The notes under the pieces are model-generated. The model was not told the DNA's origin and did no database searches. It worked only from the letters and a program-made list of their open reading frames with translations. Of a DNA stretch of 32,121 bases, positions 15,138 to 22,610 are shown piece after piece. Positions within the stretch are counted from its first letter, which is position 1, and the number at the start of each line of letters is the position of its first letter. A program made the translations under genes and the position numbers. The DNA is from an uncultured Verrucomicrobia subdivision 3 bacterium (GTDB taxonomy: Bacteria; Verrucomicrobiota; Verrucomicrobiia; Limisphaerales; UBA11358): NCBI GenBank assembly GCA_903872345.1, contig CAIQKM010000144.1, forward strand, positions 1 through 32,121, written 5' to 3'.

Positions 15138-16448
15138 TTACTTCGCCGGAGCGGCTTCCGTAATCACGGCGTTCTTTTCCAGCAGCTCCAGCACTTTTTC
15201 GTGCAACACCTGCTCGTAAAGCTCGTTCACGGCGTTGCGCTTCTGCAAATCCTTCACAAACTGGTCGAACGGCATCTGGTACATCTGCGCCAGTTGCTGC
15301 GCACGGCGGATCACTTCTTCCTGCGCCACCTGGAGTTTTTCCTGGTCCGCAATCCGGCCCACGAGGAACGCAAACTTCACGCGTTCCTTCGCGCTGTTCG
15401 CCGCCGCATGGTAAATCGTTTCCTTCTGCTCTTCAATCACTTCGCGCGTCAGGCCGCGCTGCGTGTTCTGGCGCACCAGGTCATAAACCACGTTGCGCGT
15501 TTCGTTGGCTACCGCGGATTCGGGCAGGTCAAACTGCACCTTCGCCAGCAGCGCCTGCACCGCCTGGTTGCGGATCGACTTGCTCTTCGAAAACTTCAGC
15601 TCGTTTTCCAGGTCCGTGCGGACGCCGGCCGTCAGCTTTTCCAGGCTTTCCGCGCCAAATTTCTTGGCCAGTTCCTCGTCCAGCGGCGGCAGGCTCTTTT
15701 CCTTCACTTCCAGCAGCTCCACTTCATAGACGCCCTTCTTGCCCTGCAATTCGCGCGTCACAAAGTCCGCCGGGAAATCCACCGTCACCGTGCGCTTGTC
15801 GCCGGCGTTGGCGCCCAGCAACTGCTCGGCAAAGCCGGGAATGAAATTGGTGCCCGTCGTTTCCACCCAGAAACTCTTCTGCTCGGTCAAACCCTTCGCC
15901 GTCGGGGCGAGTTCGGTGATGACCTTGCCTTCGCAGGTGCCGTTGTAATTCACCACGGCAATGTCGCCGCTCGCGAGCGGACGCGCAACCGTGTCATACT
16001 TCGCATGATGGCCGCGCAGCATGTCCAGCGCGCGGGACACGTCCTCGTCCGTCACCGTCTTCGTTTCCACCGTCGCCGGCAAACCCTTGTAATCCGGCAG
16101 TTCAAATTCCGGGGCCGTTTCCACCGTCGCCGCAAAAATCAGCGGCTGACCGCGCTCAAACTGGATTTCTTCGATGTCCGGCTGGCTGATCACCTTCAGC
16201 TTCTGCTCGTCAACCGCCTTGCGGTAGTTGTCGCCAATCAGCTTGCGCTTGGCTTCATCCTTGATCTCCGCGGCATATTTCTTCACCACCATGTCGCGGG
16301 GCGCCTTGCCCGGGCGGAACCCCGGCAGGGCGGCCCGCTTTTGGTAATCTTTCGTGATGGCGTCAAACGCCGTATCAACGGCGGTTGCGTCCAGTTCCAC
16401 CCGTACAAGTTTCTTGCACGGAGCCAAATTTTCAACGGATACGTTCAC
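15138..16448 (-). CDS. tig: trigger factor
   Basis: Trigger factor is the ribosome-associated chaperone that meets nascent chains at the exit tunnel. The ~436-residue protein has all three parts. The N-terminal ribosome-binding domain carries the signature LPGFRPGKAPRDMV near residues 42-55. A central FKBP-type prolyl isomerase domain (about 155-240) contains VNYNGTCEGKV and FIPGFAEQLLGANAGDKRTV. A long helical C-terminal arm follows. GTG 16448 is chosen because the family sequence begins NVSVENLAPC immediately after it. An ATG at 16481 gives 11 more residues with a GGGGA string upstream and is a fair alternative. In many bacteria tig precedes clpP/clpX; here it is followed by a TolC-type gene. 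Confidence 0.95.
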   Translation of the reverse strand: MNVSVENLAPCKKLVRVELDATAVDTAFDAITKDYQKRAALPGFRPGKAPRDMVVKKYAAEIKDEAKRKLIGDNYRKAVDEQKLKVISQPDIEEIQFERGQPLIFAATVETAPEFELPDYKGLPATVETKTVTDEDVSRALDMLRGHHAKYDTVARPLASGDIAVVNYNGTCEGKVITELAPTAKGLTEQKSFWVETTGTNFIPGFAEQLLGANAGDKRTVTVDFPADFVTRELQGKKGVYEVELLEVKEKSLPPLDEELAKKFGAESLEKLTAGVRTDLENELKFSKSKSIRNQAVQALLAKVQFDLPESAVANETRNVVYDLVRQNTQRGLTREVIEEQKETIYHAAANSAKERVKFAFLVGRIADQEKLQVAQEEVIRRAQQLAQMYQMPFDQFVKDLQKRNAVNELYEQVLHEKVLELLEKNAVITEAAPAK

Positions 16449-16855
16449 AGTAAAAAATGAGTTAAACGAGCCGCGCAGCATAGCTGATCCCCGCCGCCGG
16501 CGTCAATGCGTTAATATGGCCAACTCGCTTGGCGGCGATCCCGCCATCACCTCGAATGACCGTGGCGGTCGTTCCTGCCTGCACTTCGCCATCGGGATCA
16601 CGTGCCGGACCGGCGGTTATTTGGACTGCGCCGGCAGAGTGCAGCGGCGACGGCGCTTTCCTGCGCGCGAACCAAGCGGCAAGGATATCTCAATCGAAGT
16701 TGGATTACCTCTCTCCAGCAATAATTTCCCATGTCCGGAATGGCGCGTTTCCCAATCCATGGTATGCTGTTTCCGGGATGGCAAACGACTCCTGATGGGC
16801 AAATATATATACAGCCAAAATCCGCCAAGCCCCCCCGCTCCCCCCGGGCCGGAGC

Positions 16856-16872
16856 GCGGGTCTGTGACCCGC
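16856..16872. repeat. 7-bp dyad GCGGGTC/GACCCGC
   Basis: A perfect inverted repeat with a three-base loop sits inside a GC-rich stretch (16851-16880). Its make-up resembles the other short dispersed dyads of the window; no copy elsewhere in the window was found. Confidence 0.5.
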
Positions 16873-16968
16873 AGCAACGTGAAAATGCCTATGCCCTTGG
16901 AATGGTTCTGGATGGCGGTCCTTAGCCCAGCCCGGTGGCTTTATTTTAAAGAACCCCGCTCAATCGGA

Positions 16969-16997
16969 CTAAATCAAACCAAATCAAACCGGTTTGG
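16969..16997. repeat. AAATCAAACC-type repeat, copy 1
   Basis: The decamer AAATCAAACC is present twice in tandem and then GGTTTGG, so the end can pair back with the decamer. A related copy lies at 17231-17261. Confidence 0.7.
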
Positions 16998-17054
16998 AAC
17001 ACGCCCGTCCCCCGGCGCAGCCATCACCAAACCTGCCAGCCGCTCAATTAAGCC

Positions 17055-17128
17055 AAAACGCGGCAACCGTTTCCCCCTCTCCCGGGGGGAAAGGGCCGGG
17101 GTGAGGGCGAGTGTCGGACCATATTGCC
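17055..17128 (+). repeat. REP-like element, short copy
   Basis: Starts AAAACGCGGCAACCG, then the CCCCCTCTCCC/GGGGGGAAAGGG hairpin (slightly degraded right arm), GGTGAGGGCGAGTGT and ACCATATTGCC. Same orientation and layout as 11425-11505. Confidence 0.85.
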
Positions 17129-17230
17129 GCCAGTTGAAAGCCAACCATCAGATTTCTGCCAGCCACCACTTGGGGGCATTATTCAGCCCATTCCCCGGTT
17201 CAGCTTGGCCGGAAATCTCTGTAATTCACA

Positions 17231-17261
17231 CTAAATCAAACCATTTCAAACCAGGTTTGAT
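17231..17261. repeat. AAATCAAACC-type repeat, copy 2
   Basis: CTAAATCAAACC is followed ten bases later by TTTCAAACC and then GGTTTGAT, the same plan as 16969-16997 with a few substitutions. Confidence 0.7.
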
Positions 17262-17388
17262 GAATCTCGGTAACGGCGAGGCTCCGGAACCGCCCAATCG
17301 CTGCCTACCTAAGCGACTACCAAATTTCACACTTGTAAAACAAACTATTACGTTAAAGTAATCAAATTCATCTATAACCGGTCAAAAC

Positions 17389-18120
17389 ATGTCCACCTAC
17401 AATCTGCTCTCCTTTGATTCACCTGATGCTCTGGCCCGTGCCGCCGCCACCGCCTGGGTGGATGACGTTGCCAAAGCCAGTTCTGCCGGAACGCATTACA
17501 GCGTCGCCCTCTCCGGCGGACGCTTCGTCCAAACCCTTTTCGCCCGCACCGTCGAACTAGCCCGCGCCCGGTCGGTTTCCTTCGATCACGTCCACTTTTT
17601 CTGGGCCGATGAACGCTGCGTCCCGCCCGAAAGCCCCGACAGCAATTTCAAAATTGCCCAAGACTCCCTCTTCGCCCCCCTGAACCTTCCTGCGTCCAAC
17701 ATCCATCGTCTCCAAGGCGAACTGGACCCGGAAGTCGCCACCCGGCAAGCCATTACGGAACTCGCCCAAATCGTCCCACCCGGTGAATCCGGCCTGCCCG
17801 CCTTGGACTTGGTACAGCTCGGCATGGGTGAAGATGGCCATATTGCCTCCCTCTTCCCCAATGCCAGTCCGGAAATAATTAATTGCCCCGCTCCGTATCT
17901 GGCCGTTTACGATTCCCCCAAGCCGCCGCCCCAACGCCTTTCCCTCAGCTACGCCGCCATTGCCGCTGCCCGACAGGTTTGGGTCCTGGTCTCCGGTGCC
18001 GCCAAGGCCGAGGCGCTGGCCGAGTCCCTGCGGCCCGATGGCAAAACCCCGCTCGCACGTCTTCTCATAAACAAACCAGGACTAAACATTTTTTGCCATT
18101 TGCCAAAAATAAATACTTGA
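17389..18120 (+). CDS. pgl: 6-phosphogluconolactonase
   Basis: This enzyme hydrolyses 6-phosphogluconolactone to 6-phosphogluconate in the oxidative pentose phosphate pathway. The 243-residue protein shows the family hallmarks: ALSGGRF near residues 43-49, FFWADERCVP (about 73-82), SNFKIA, and the active-site motif GMGEDGHIASLFP (about 145-157). Length fits the DevB/Pgl type. zwf and gnd, its usual companions, are not in the window. The gene stands alone; an AT-rich leader precedes it and a candidate structured RNA follows. Confidence 0.95.
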   Translation: MSTYNLLSFDSPDALARAAATAWVDDVAKASSAGTHYSVALSGGRFVQTLFARTVELARARSVSFDHVHFFWADERCVPPESPDSNFKIAQDSLFAPLNLPASNIHRLQGELDPEVATRQAITELAQIVPPGESGLPALDLVQLGMGEDGHIASLFPNASPEIINCPAPYLAVYDSPKPPPQRLSLSYAAIAAARQVWVLVSGAAKAEALAESLRPDGKTPLARLLINKPGLNIFCHLPKINT

Positions 18121-18182
18121 AATGAATCGGCTCACTATTTATATTGGGTTCGTTCTTAGGGTGAAAGGGGATGCGGTTGAAA

Positions 18183-18232
18183 AATTAATTTTAATTTTTT
18201 GAACCTTTTCATCCTTTGGTGCGTCATAGTAT
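18183..18232 (+). promoter_or_regulatory. putative promoter with A/T-tract upstream of a candidate RNA
   Basis: An AATTAATTTTAATTTTTT tract like an UP element is followed by TTGAAC (18199-18204) and TAGTAT (18227-18232). The spacing of 22 between those two boxes is too long for a standard sigma-70 pair, so the true -35 may differ. Offered because a structured RNA with a terminator follows directly. Confidence 0.35.
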
Positions 18233-18239
18233 GTGACGA

Positions 18240-18402
18240 TTTGAATTTGGTGTCCGTTTAGGGTTGGCAGAGAGGTTTTGCTTGCGGCGCGGCTCGGACA
18301 CCACCCCCAAGTTGGTCGCGTCGCCCTTCTGAGCGCACCGGTGAGTGCGTATAAACCTCATCACCACGAAGGCCGGACTCACGTCCGGCCTTCGGCTTTT
18401 TT
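18240..18402 (+). ncRNA. candidate structured non-coding RNA or leader
   Basis: A ~160-base segment with no coding potential lies between pgl and accA and ends in a strong intrinsic terminator. A perfect 9-bp pairing joins 18248-18256 (TGGTGTCCG) with 18295-18303. A 7-bp pairing joins GAGGTTT (18272-18278) with AAACCTC (18353-18359). The two cross, so they cannot both form in one simple nested fold, except as a pseudoknot. ACCA/TGGT (about 18301-18316) and CGCAC/GTGCG (about 18334-18349) are further local hairpins. I compared it by eye with 6S RNA, SRP RNA, tmRNA, RNase P RNA and common riboswitch cores and recognised none. It could be a small RNA or an attenuator-type leader, although accA starts 264 bases after the terminator. 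Confidence 0.5.
18367..18402 (+). terminator. strong intrinsic terminator
   Basis: An 11-12 bp perfect stem (GAAGGCCGGAC with GTCCGGCCTTC, loop TCAC) is followed by GGC and six T. The T-tract is only on the plus strand. It would end the candidate RNA and any read-through from pgl. Confidence 0.92.
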
Positions 18403-18666
18403 ACGATCAAGCAACCGCCTCCCGTTAACGATAACTTATTACAGGTTGACGATGTCTTATCCGACCGCTTGGGTGCCCCCAAGTTTTCTGGCAGTAATCA
18501 TATGTTGTTCCCCCACTTTGTCCGGCTCTTCCGTGGGACCCTCCAATGCCACCAAACCCGGATTGCCAATGGCCCAGAATAGTAATGCCGATATTGAATG
18601 GATTACCCCGTTGCCGGTCGAATTACACGTTGCCTGTCATCGCCAATTGTTTAGAATGCCCGCCGT
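18403..18666. other. spacer upstream of accA
   Basis: No gene or repeat was recognised. The accA promoter must lie here, but no convincing box pair or Shine-Dalgarno was found. Confidence 0.4.
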
Positions 18667-19680
18667 ATGAAACACCAGCTCGATTTTGAAAAGCCCATCT
18701 TCGAACTGCAAGCCAAGTTGGATGACCTCCGGGAGCACCCGGAAAAACATTCCCTCGGCATCAGCATGGAAGAAGAGCTCCAGATGATTGAAAAGAAAAT
18801 CGAGGAGACCCGGCGCCAGATTTTTCACAATCTCACCCCCTGGCAGCGCGTCCAACTCGCCCGCCACCCCCGCCGTCCCTATACGCTGGATTACATCCAC
18901 AAGACCTTTACCGATTTCCAGGAACTGCACGGCGACCGCCAGTACGCCGATGACCGCGCCATGGTCGGCGGCTTTGCCCGCCTCGGCGACCACCGCGTCG
19001 TCGTCATCGGCACCCAAAAAGGCCGCGATACCAAGGAAAACATCCTCCGCAATTTCGGCTCCGCCCATCCCGAAGGCTACCGCAAGGCCCTTCGCCTGAT
19101 GCGCCTCGCCCACAAGTTCAGCCTCCCCATCATCACCCTCATTGACACCGCCGGCGCCTATCCCGGCGTCGCCGCCGAGGAACGGCACATCGCCGAGGCC
19201 ATCGCCGTCAACCTGCGCGAAATGACCCTGCTCGAAGTCCCCATCATCGCCGCCGTCGTCGGCGAAGGCGGCTCCGGTGGCGCCCTCGGCATTGGCGTGG
19301 CCGACCGCGTGCTCATCCTCGAGAACGCCTACTACTCCGTCATCAGCCCCGAAGGTTGCGCCGCCATTTTGTGGAAGGACCGCGCCAACGCCCCCAAGGC
19401 CGCCGCCGCCCTCCGCATCACCGCCAAGGATCTGCGCGAGCTCAAGCTCGTGGATGAAATCATTCACGAACCCCTCGGCGGCGCGCACAACGATCACACC
19501 ACCATGACCGCCACCCTGAAAAAGCACCTCCTCCATCACCTGGAAGAAGTGCTCGCCCTGCCCGTGGCCGAACGCCTGAAGAAGCGTTACCAGAAATTCC
19601 GCCACCAGGCCTATACCCGCGAGAAGACGGAAGCCGCCGCCCACAAATCCCATAAACCGGCCGAACCCGTCGCCATCTGA
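18667..19680 (+). CDS. accA: acetyl-CoA carboxylase carboxyltransferase subunit alpha
   Basis: AccA with AccD forms the carboxyltransferase that moves the carboxyl group from biotin to acetyl-CoA, giving malonyl-CoA for fatty acid synthesis. The 337-residue protein has the start [17 protein letters not shown], the [19 protein letters not shown] block, [23 protein letters not shown], and the oxyanion-hole stretch [12 protein letters not shown], all standard for AccA. A charged tail of ~20 residues at the C-terminus is a little longer than in E. coli (319 residues). Two bases separate its stop from manA, so the pair is co-transcribed. accD is not in the window. Confidence 0.97.
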   Translation: MKHQLDFEKPIFELQAKLDDLREHPEKHSLGISMEEELQMIEKKIEETRRQIFHNLTPWQRVQLARHPRRPYTLDYIHKTFTDFQELHGDRQYADDRAMVGGFARLGDHRVVVIGTQKGRDTKENILRNFGSAHPEGYRKALRLMRLAHKFSLPIITLIDTAGAYPGVAAEERHIAEAIAVNLREMTLLEVPIIAAVVGEGGSGGALGIGVADRVLILENAYYSVISPEGCAAILWKDRANAPKAAAALRITAKDLRELKLVDEIIHEPLGGAHNDHTTMTATLKKHLLHHLEEVLALPVAERLKKRYQKFRHQAYTREKTEAAAHKSHKPAEPVAI

Positions 19681-19682
19681 TC

Positions 19683-20657
19683 ATGCTTTACCCCTTTGTT
19701 TTCCAGCCCATTTTCAAAGACCGCATCTGGGGCGGCCGCGAACTGGAACGTCTCTACGCCAAGCCCATCCCGGTCAGCACCCCCATCGGCGAATCCTGGG
19801 AAATCTCCGACCGCCCCGGCGATGCCAGCGTCATCACCAACGGCCCCCTCGCCGGCAAAGACCTGCGCTGGCTCATGGAAAACCATGCCGCCGAAATCCT
19901 CGGTGGCGCCCGACCCGCCGCCGCCGGCCGCTTTCCCCTCCTCTGCAAAATTCTCGATGCCCGGGAAAAACTGTCCCTCCAGGTTCACCCGCCCGCCGGC
20001 AAAGCCGCTGAACTGAAAGGTGAACCTAAGACCGAAATGTGGTACATCGCCGATGCCGCCCCCGGCGCCAGCCTCTATGTCGGCCTCAAAGCCGGCGTCA
20101 CCCGCGCCGAATTTGAAACCAAAATCGCCGACGGCACCGTCGCCGACTGTTTTCATCGCATCCCCGTTTCGGCCGGCGACACCATGTTCCTGCCCAGCGG
20201 TCGCGTCCACGCCATCGGCGACGGCCTTGTCATTTTTGAGATCCAGCAGAACTCCGACACCACCTACCGCGTGTTCGACTGGAACCGCCTCGGCCTCGAC
20301 GGCCAGCCCCGCGAACTCCACATCGCCCAATCCCTCGCCAGCATTGATTTCGCCGACTTCGCGCCCGGTCTCGTCGCCACCCCGTTCGTCACCCAGGCCG
20401 GCCTCGGCAAACGCGCCCTCGTCACCGACCCCCTGTTCAACGTCGAAGCCTGGCAACTCAGCGCCGGCTCCAAAGGTGACCTGAAGCCCAAAAAACTCCA
20501 GATCATCGCCGTCACCACCGGCGCCGTGGAAATCAAAAGCGGTGCCAGCTCCGTGCACCTCACCGCCGGCCAATTCGCCCTGATCCCCGCCAGCCTCGCA
20601 CACGCCGAAATCATCGCCCCCGCCCCCGCCGCCCTGCTCCGCGTCGAAGCCAATTGA
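19683..20657 (+). CDS. manA: class I mannose-6-phosphate isomerase
   Basis: The enzyme interconverts mannose 6-phosphate and fructose 6-phosphate, supplying GDP-mannose for glycans or allowing mannose use. The 324-residue cupin protein has the zinc ligands in LQVHP (Gln and His, residues ~99-103), KTEMWY (Glu ~115) and GRVHAIG (His ~173), and the active-site Arg in YRVFDWNR. This is the short bacterial/Bacillus ManA type, not the ~390-residue E. coli type. It is translated from an ATG two bases after the accA stop. A GC-rich dispersed dyad follows 20 bases after its stop. Confidence 0.94.
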   Translation: MLYPFVFQPIFKDRIWGGRELERLYAKPIPVSTPIGESWEISDRPGDASVITNGPLAGKDLRWLMENHAAEILGGARPAAAGRFPLLCKILDAREKLSLQVHPPAGKAAELKGEPKTEMWYIADAAPGASLYVGLKAGVTRAEFETKIADGTVADCFHRIPVSAGDTMFLPSGRVHAIGDGLVIFEIQQNSDTTYRVFDWNRLGLDGQPRELHIAQSLASIDFADFAPGLVATPFVTQAGLGKRALVTDPLFNVEAWQLSAGSKGDLKPKKLQIIAVTTGAVEIKSGASSVHLTAGQFALIPASLAHAEIIAPAPAALLRVEAN

Positions 20658-20677
20658 AGTGAGAATCTATTTGGTAG

Positions 20678-20697
20678 GGCGGACCTGCCGGTCCGCC
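20678..20697. repeat. 8-bp GC-rich dyad after manA
   Basis: GGCGGACC, loop TGCC, GGTCCGCC: a perfect hairpin without a T-tract. It resembles another dispersed-dyad type and might also help end the accA-manA transcript. Confidence 0.65.
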
Positions 20698-20761
20698 ATG
20701 TGCTAACTCCGCCCGGGGAGGGGACGGCCCCGTCACCTCGGCCCCAGTTTTTCCTTTTCTC

Positions 20762-20809
20762 CTCTGTGTGCTCTCTGCGTTCTATGCGGTTAAATATGTG
20801 CGGTTAAAT
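20762..20809 (+). repeat. decamer-period repeat (CTGTG/GCGGTTAAAT type)
   Basis: Units of about ten bases run CTCTGTGTGC, TCTCTGCGTT and CTATGCGGTT followed by AAAT, and the last part GCGGTTAAAT is duplicated once more at 20800-20809. The duplicated end overlaps the stop of rnhB. Confidence 0.7.
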
Positions 20810-21463
20810 TAACCCCAACTCCGCCTCCGGCCGTTTCAACGGCGCAAAACTTTTCCGGTGGATCGCACACGCCCCCAGCTGTGCAATCGCCGCCAGATGC
20901 TTCGCCGTGCCATACCCCTTGTGCACCGCAAACCCATAACCCGGAAACTGCCGGTCATAATCCACCATCAGCCGATCCCGCGTCACCTTCGCCAGCACAC
21001 TCGCCGCCGCAATCGAATAACTCCGCGCATCCCCCTTCACCAGCGCCGTCTGCGGCACGCATAACGTTTTCACCGGCCGCCCATCCACCAACGCATGTGG
21101 CGGCAGGGAACGCAACTTCCCCAGCGCCGCATTCATCGCCCGATGCGTCGCCTGCAAAATGTTGATCTCATCAATCACCGCCGCATCCGCCTCCGCAATG
21201 CCAAACTCAATCTCCCCGCACGTGGTGATAAACGTGAAGAACCGCTCCCGCTGCGCCTCCGTCAATTGCTTGGAATCATTCAACCCCGCCAGCTCCGCCG
21301 GCAAACCTGACTCCGCCCAGCGCGACGGCAAAATCGCCGCCGCCGCCGTCACCGGCCCCGCCAGCGGCCCGCGCCCCGCCTCATCCACCCCCGCCACGCG
21401 CAGGACACCCTGCCGCCACAGCGCACGCTCAAATTCAAAAAGGTCAGAACCAATCACAGCCAT
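20804..21463 (-). CDS. rnhB: ribonuclease HII
   Basis: RNase HII cuts RNA in RNA/DNA hybrids and removes single ribonucleotides from DNA. The 219-residue protein carries the DEDD active site: Asp27 and Glu28 in GVDEAGRGPLAGPV, Asp127 in HALVDGR, and Asp in VTRDRLM (about residue 163). GLNDSKQLTEAQRE, SIAAASVLAK and the HKGYGTAKH tail are diagnostic. ATG 21463 is the only good start. The last two codons and the stop lie inside a dispersed repeat (GGTTAAAT), so the C-terminus may have been set by repeat insertion. Confidence 0.96.
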   Translation of the reverse strand: MAVIGSDLFEFERALWRQGVLRVAGVDEAGRGPLAGPVTAAAAILPSRWAESGLPAELAGLNDSKQLTEAQRERFFTFITTCGEIEFGIAEADAAVIDEINILQATHRAMNAALGKLRSLPPHALVDGRPVKTLCVPQTALVKGDARSYSIAAASVLAKVTRDRLMVDYDRQFPGYGFAVHKGYGTAKHLAAIAQLGACAIHRKSFAPLKRPEAELGLI

Positions 21464-21529
21464 AATTCAATGCCCGCGAGCCTAACCCTTTCACCAAAAC
21501 TTGTCGCCAGCAATTTAACCAGTCAATTG

Positions 21530-21558
21530 AACCGCATAGAACACAGAGAACACAAAGA
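21530..21558 (-). repeat. decamer-period repeat, inverted copy
   Basis: Read on the minus strand: CTTTGTGTTC, TCTGTGTTCT, ATGCGGTT. It is a sibling of 20762-20795 and 21746-21778. Confidence 0.7.
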
Positions 21559-21631
21559 TGGGGCAAAGCTGAAGTGACCAAGCGGAAATCTACCACTTGT
21601 CGTTTCGCATACCCAGCCGCATGGCTGAGTC

Positions 21632-21708
21632 AAAACGCGGCAACCTGTTCTCCCTCTCCCCGGGGGAGAGGGCAGGGGTGAGGGCGAGCGTCACACCATA
21701 TTTTGCCC
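21632..21708 (+). repeat. REP-like element, short copy
   Basis: AAAACGCGGCAACC, then the hairpin CCCTCTCCCC/GGGGAGAGGG, GGTGAGGGCGAGCGT and CACACCATATTTTGCC; the same layout as the copies at 11425 and 17055. Confidence 0.85.
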
Positions 21709-21745
21709 GCGTTATATTTCGTCCAATCCTTTCTGCCTGGCATCT

Positions 21746-21778
21746 TCTATGTGTTCTATGCGTTCTTTGAGGTTAAAT
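21746..21778 (+). repeat. decamer-period repeat
   Basis: Units CTATGTGTTC, TATGCGTTCT and TTGAGGTT followed by AAAT, the same family as 20762-20795. Confidence 0.7.
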
Positions 21779-21834
21779 TTCTTCTGCTTGAAATCAGTAT
21801 TCCATCGGCGGCCAACTGCGGTTAAAATGCCACC

Positions 21835-22368
21835 ATGACAATTGAATCCATCCGCATCGGCATGCGCGTGCGCCATCCGCAATACGGCTCCGGCACCGTC
21901 AAAACCATTTCCGAAGTGGTCGCCGAAATCCAGTTCGACGACGGCACCAAGCGCGCCGTCGCCCCCGAGCCGAGCGGCCTCGAACCCTTGGACCCGGCCG
22001 TGACCGTCACCGGCCTCAACGTGCCGCTCGCCCAGTTCATCAGCCAGACCCTTGATGCCGCCGTCGCCAAACTCGGCCTGCAAAAGCCGGACGCCATCGT
22101 GGAAAACCTTGGCCTCCGCTGGCACGGCGGCAAGCTCGTCCTGCACCCCAGTGATCCCACCCTGCAAACCAAGGAAGTCCCCCTGGAAGTCTTTTTCCAC
22201 AAAGTCGTGATGATCCGGAACAACCTCCGCGTGCTGGAACAAAAGATCAACGCCCACGAAAAACTCACCGACGGTGAAAAGGTGGAAATGCAGCAATACA
22301 TCACCAAAAGCTACGGCTCCCTCACCACGTTTAATATTCTGTTCAAGGACAAGGAAGACCAGTTTTGA
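21835..22368 (+). CDS. small protein with N-terminal Tudor/CarD-like beta domain
   Basis: The 177-residue protein starts with a ~50-residue beta-rich domain (IRIGMRVRHPQYGSGTVKTI ... QFDDGTKRAVAPE, residues ~5-45). This has the shape of the small SH3/Tudor-like modules found in CarD and at the UvrD C-terminus, which bind nucleic-acid enzymes. The rest (residues ~60-177) is unfamiliar, mostly helical and basic, ending KSYGSLTTFNILFKDKEDQF. A role in DNA or RNA metabolism is a guess from the N-terminal module. ATG 21835 directly precedes the module; an AAAATGCC string before it is not a Shine-Dalgarno. It stands alone between repeat elements. Confidence 0.78.
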   Translation: MTIESIRIGMRVRHPQYGSGTVKTISEVVAEIQFDDGTKRAVAPEPSGLEPLDPAVTVTGLNVPLAQFISQTLDAAVAKLGLQKPDAIVENLGLRWHGGKLVLHPSDPTLQTKEVPLEVFFHKVVMIRNNLRVLEQKINAHEKLTDGEKVEMQQYITKSYGSLTTFNILFKDKEDQF

Positions 22369-22433
22369 TTTTTCGGCTGTTATGTCCCAACGTATGGGGC
22401 ATCCAGTGGTGGACAGGGAAAAGTATGTTTAAA

Positions 22434-22594
22434 CGCTCGCCCTCATCCCGGCCTTCTCCCCCGGGGAGAAGGGGAAACGGTTGCCGCGTCTTTCGCGAAT
22501 CAAGCCGCTGGATTGGTCGGACGGGTGGACGAATTGCCTGAAAACGTGCCAGGGAAAAGCCCTCTCCTTGGGGAGAGGGTTGGGTGAGGGAGAG
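22434..22594 (-). repeat. composite REP-like element, long copy (reverse)
   Basis: This ~161-bp element is the reverse complement of 7581-7742, with roughly ten substitutions, and keeps both end hairpins (here the outer arm CCCTCTCC/GGAGAGGG is perfect) and the unique middle. It ends ~17 bases from the stop of the HsdR_N-like gene. The two long copies therefore form an inverted repeat spanning about 15 kb. Confidence 0.88.
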
Positions 22595-22610
22595 CGTTGC
22601 CCCCAGCCAT

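Larger units (their letters stand above)
16482..17388. other. ~0.9 kb gene-free, repeat-bearing region
   Basis: I see no credible gene here, although frames are open on both strands. It holds a GCGGGTC/GACCCGC dyad (16856-16872), two copies of an AAATCAAACC-type repeat, and one short REP-like element. The last ~60 bases before pgl are AT-rich and contain an ATTAC/GTAAT dyad and a TATAAC string (about 17373-17378) that could belong to the pgl promoter. This region must also contain the tig promoter on the minus strand. Confidence 0.55.
21464..21834. other. divergent intergenic region with three repeats
   Basis: This gap between rnhB (minus) and the next plus-strand gene carries two decamer-period repeats in opposite orientation and a short REP-like element, listed separately. 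No gene and no clear promoter pair was found. Confidence 0.5.

Noticed and set aside
13642..15219. Long plus-strand open frame opposite the TolC gene
   Set aside because: It is a shadow of the TolC-type gene, rich in Arg, Leu and His and without domains.
15123..16460. Long plus-strand open frame opposite trigger factor
   Set aside because: It is the complement of tig with a biased composition and no motif.
16354..17361. Possible gene in the tig-pgl gap
   Set aside because: Open frames exist but run through repeats and low-complexity stretches; no start signal or protein-like composition.
18240..18402. Identification of the structured segment as 6S RNA
   Set aside because: Length fits, but I could not build the required long closing stem with a single central bubble; the call is left open.
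18278..18670. Possible gene between pgl and accA
   Set aside because: The frame crosses a strong terminator and a structured segment and the translation looks random.
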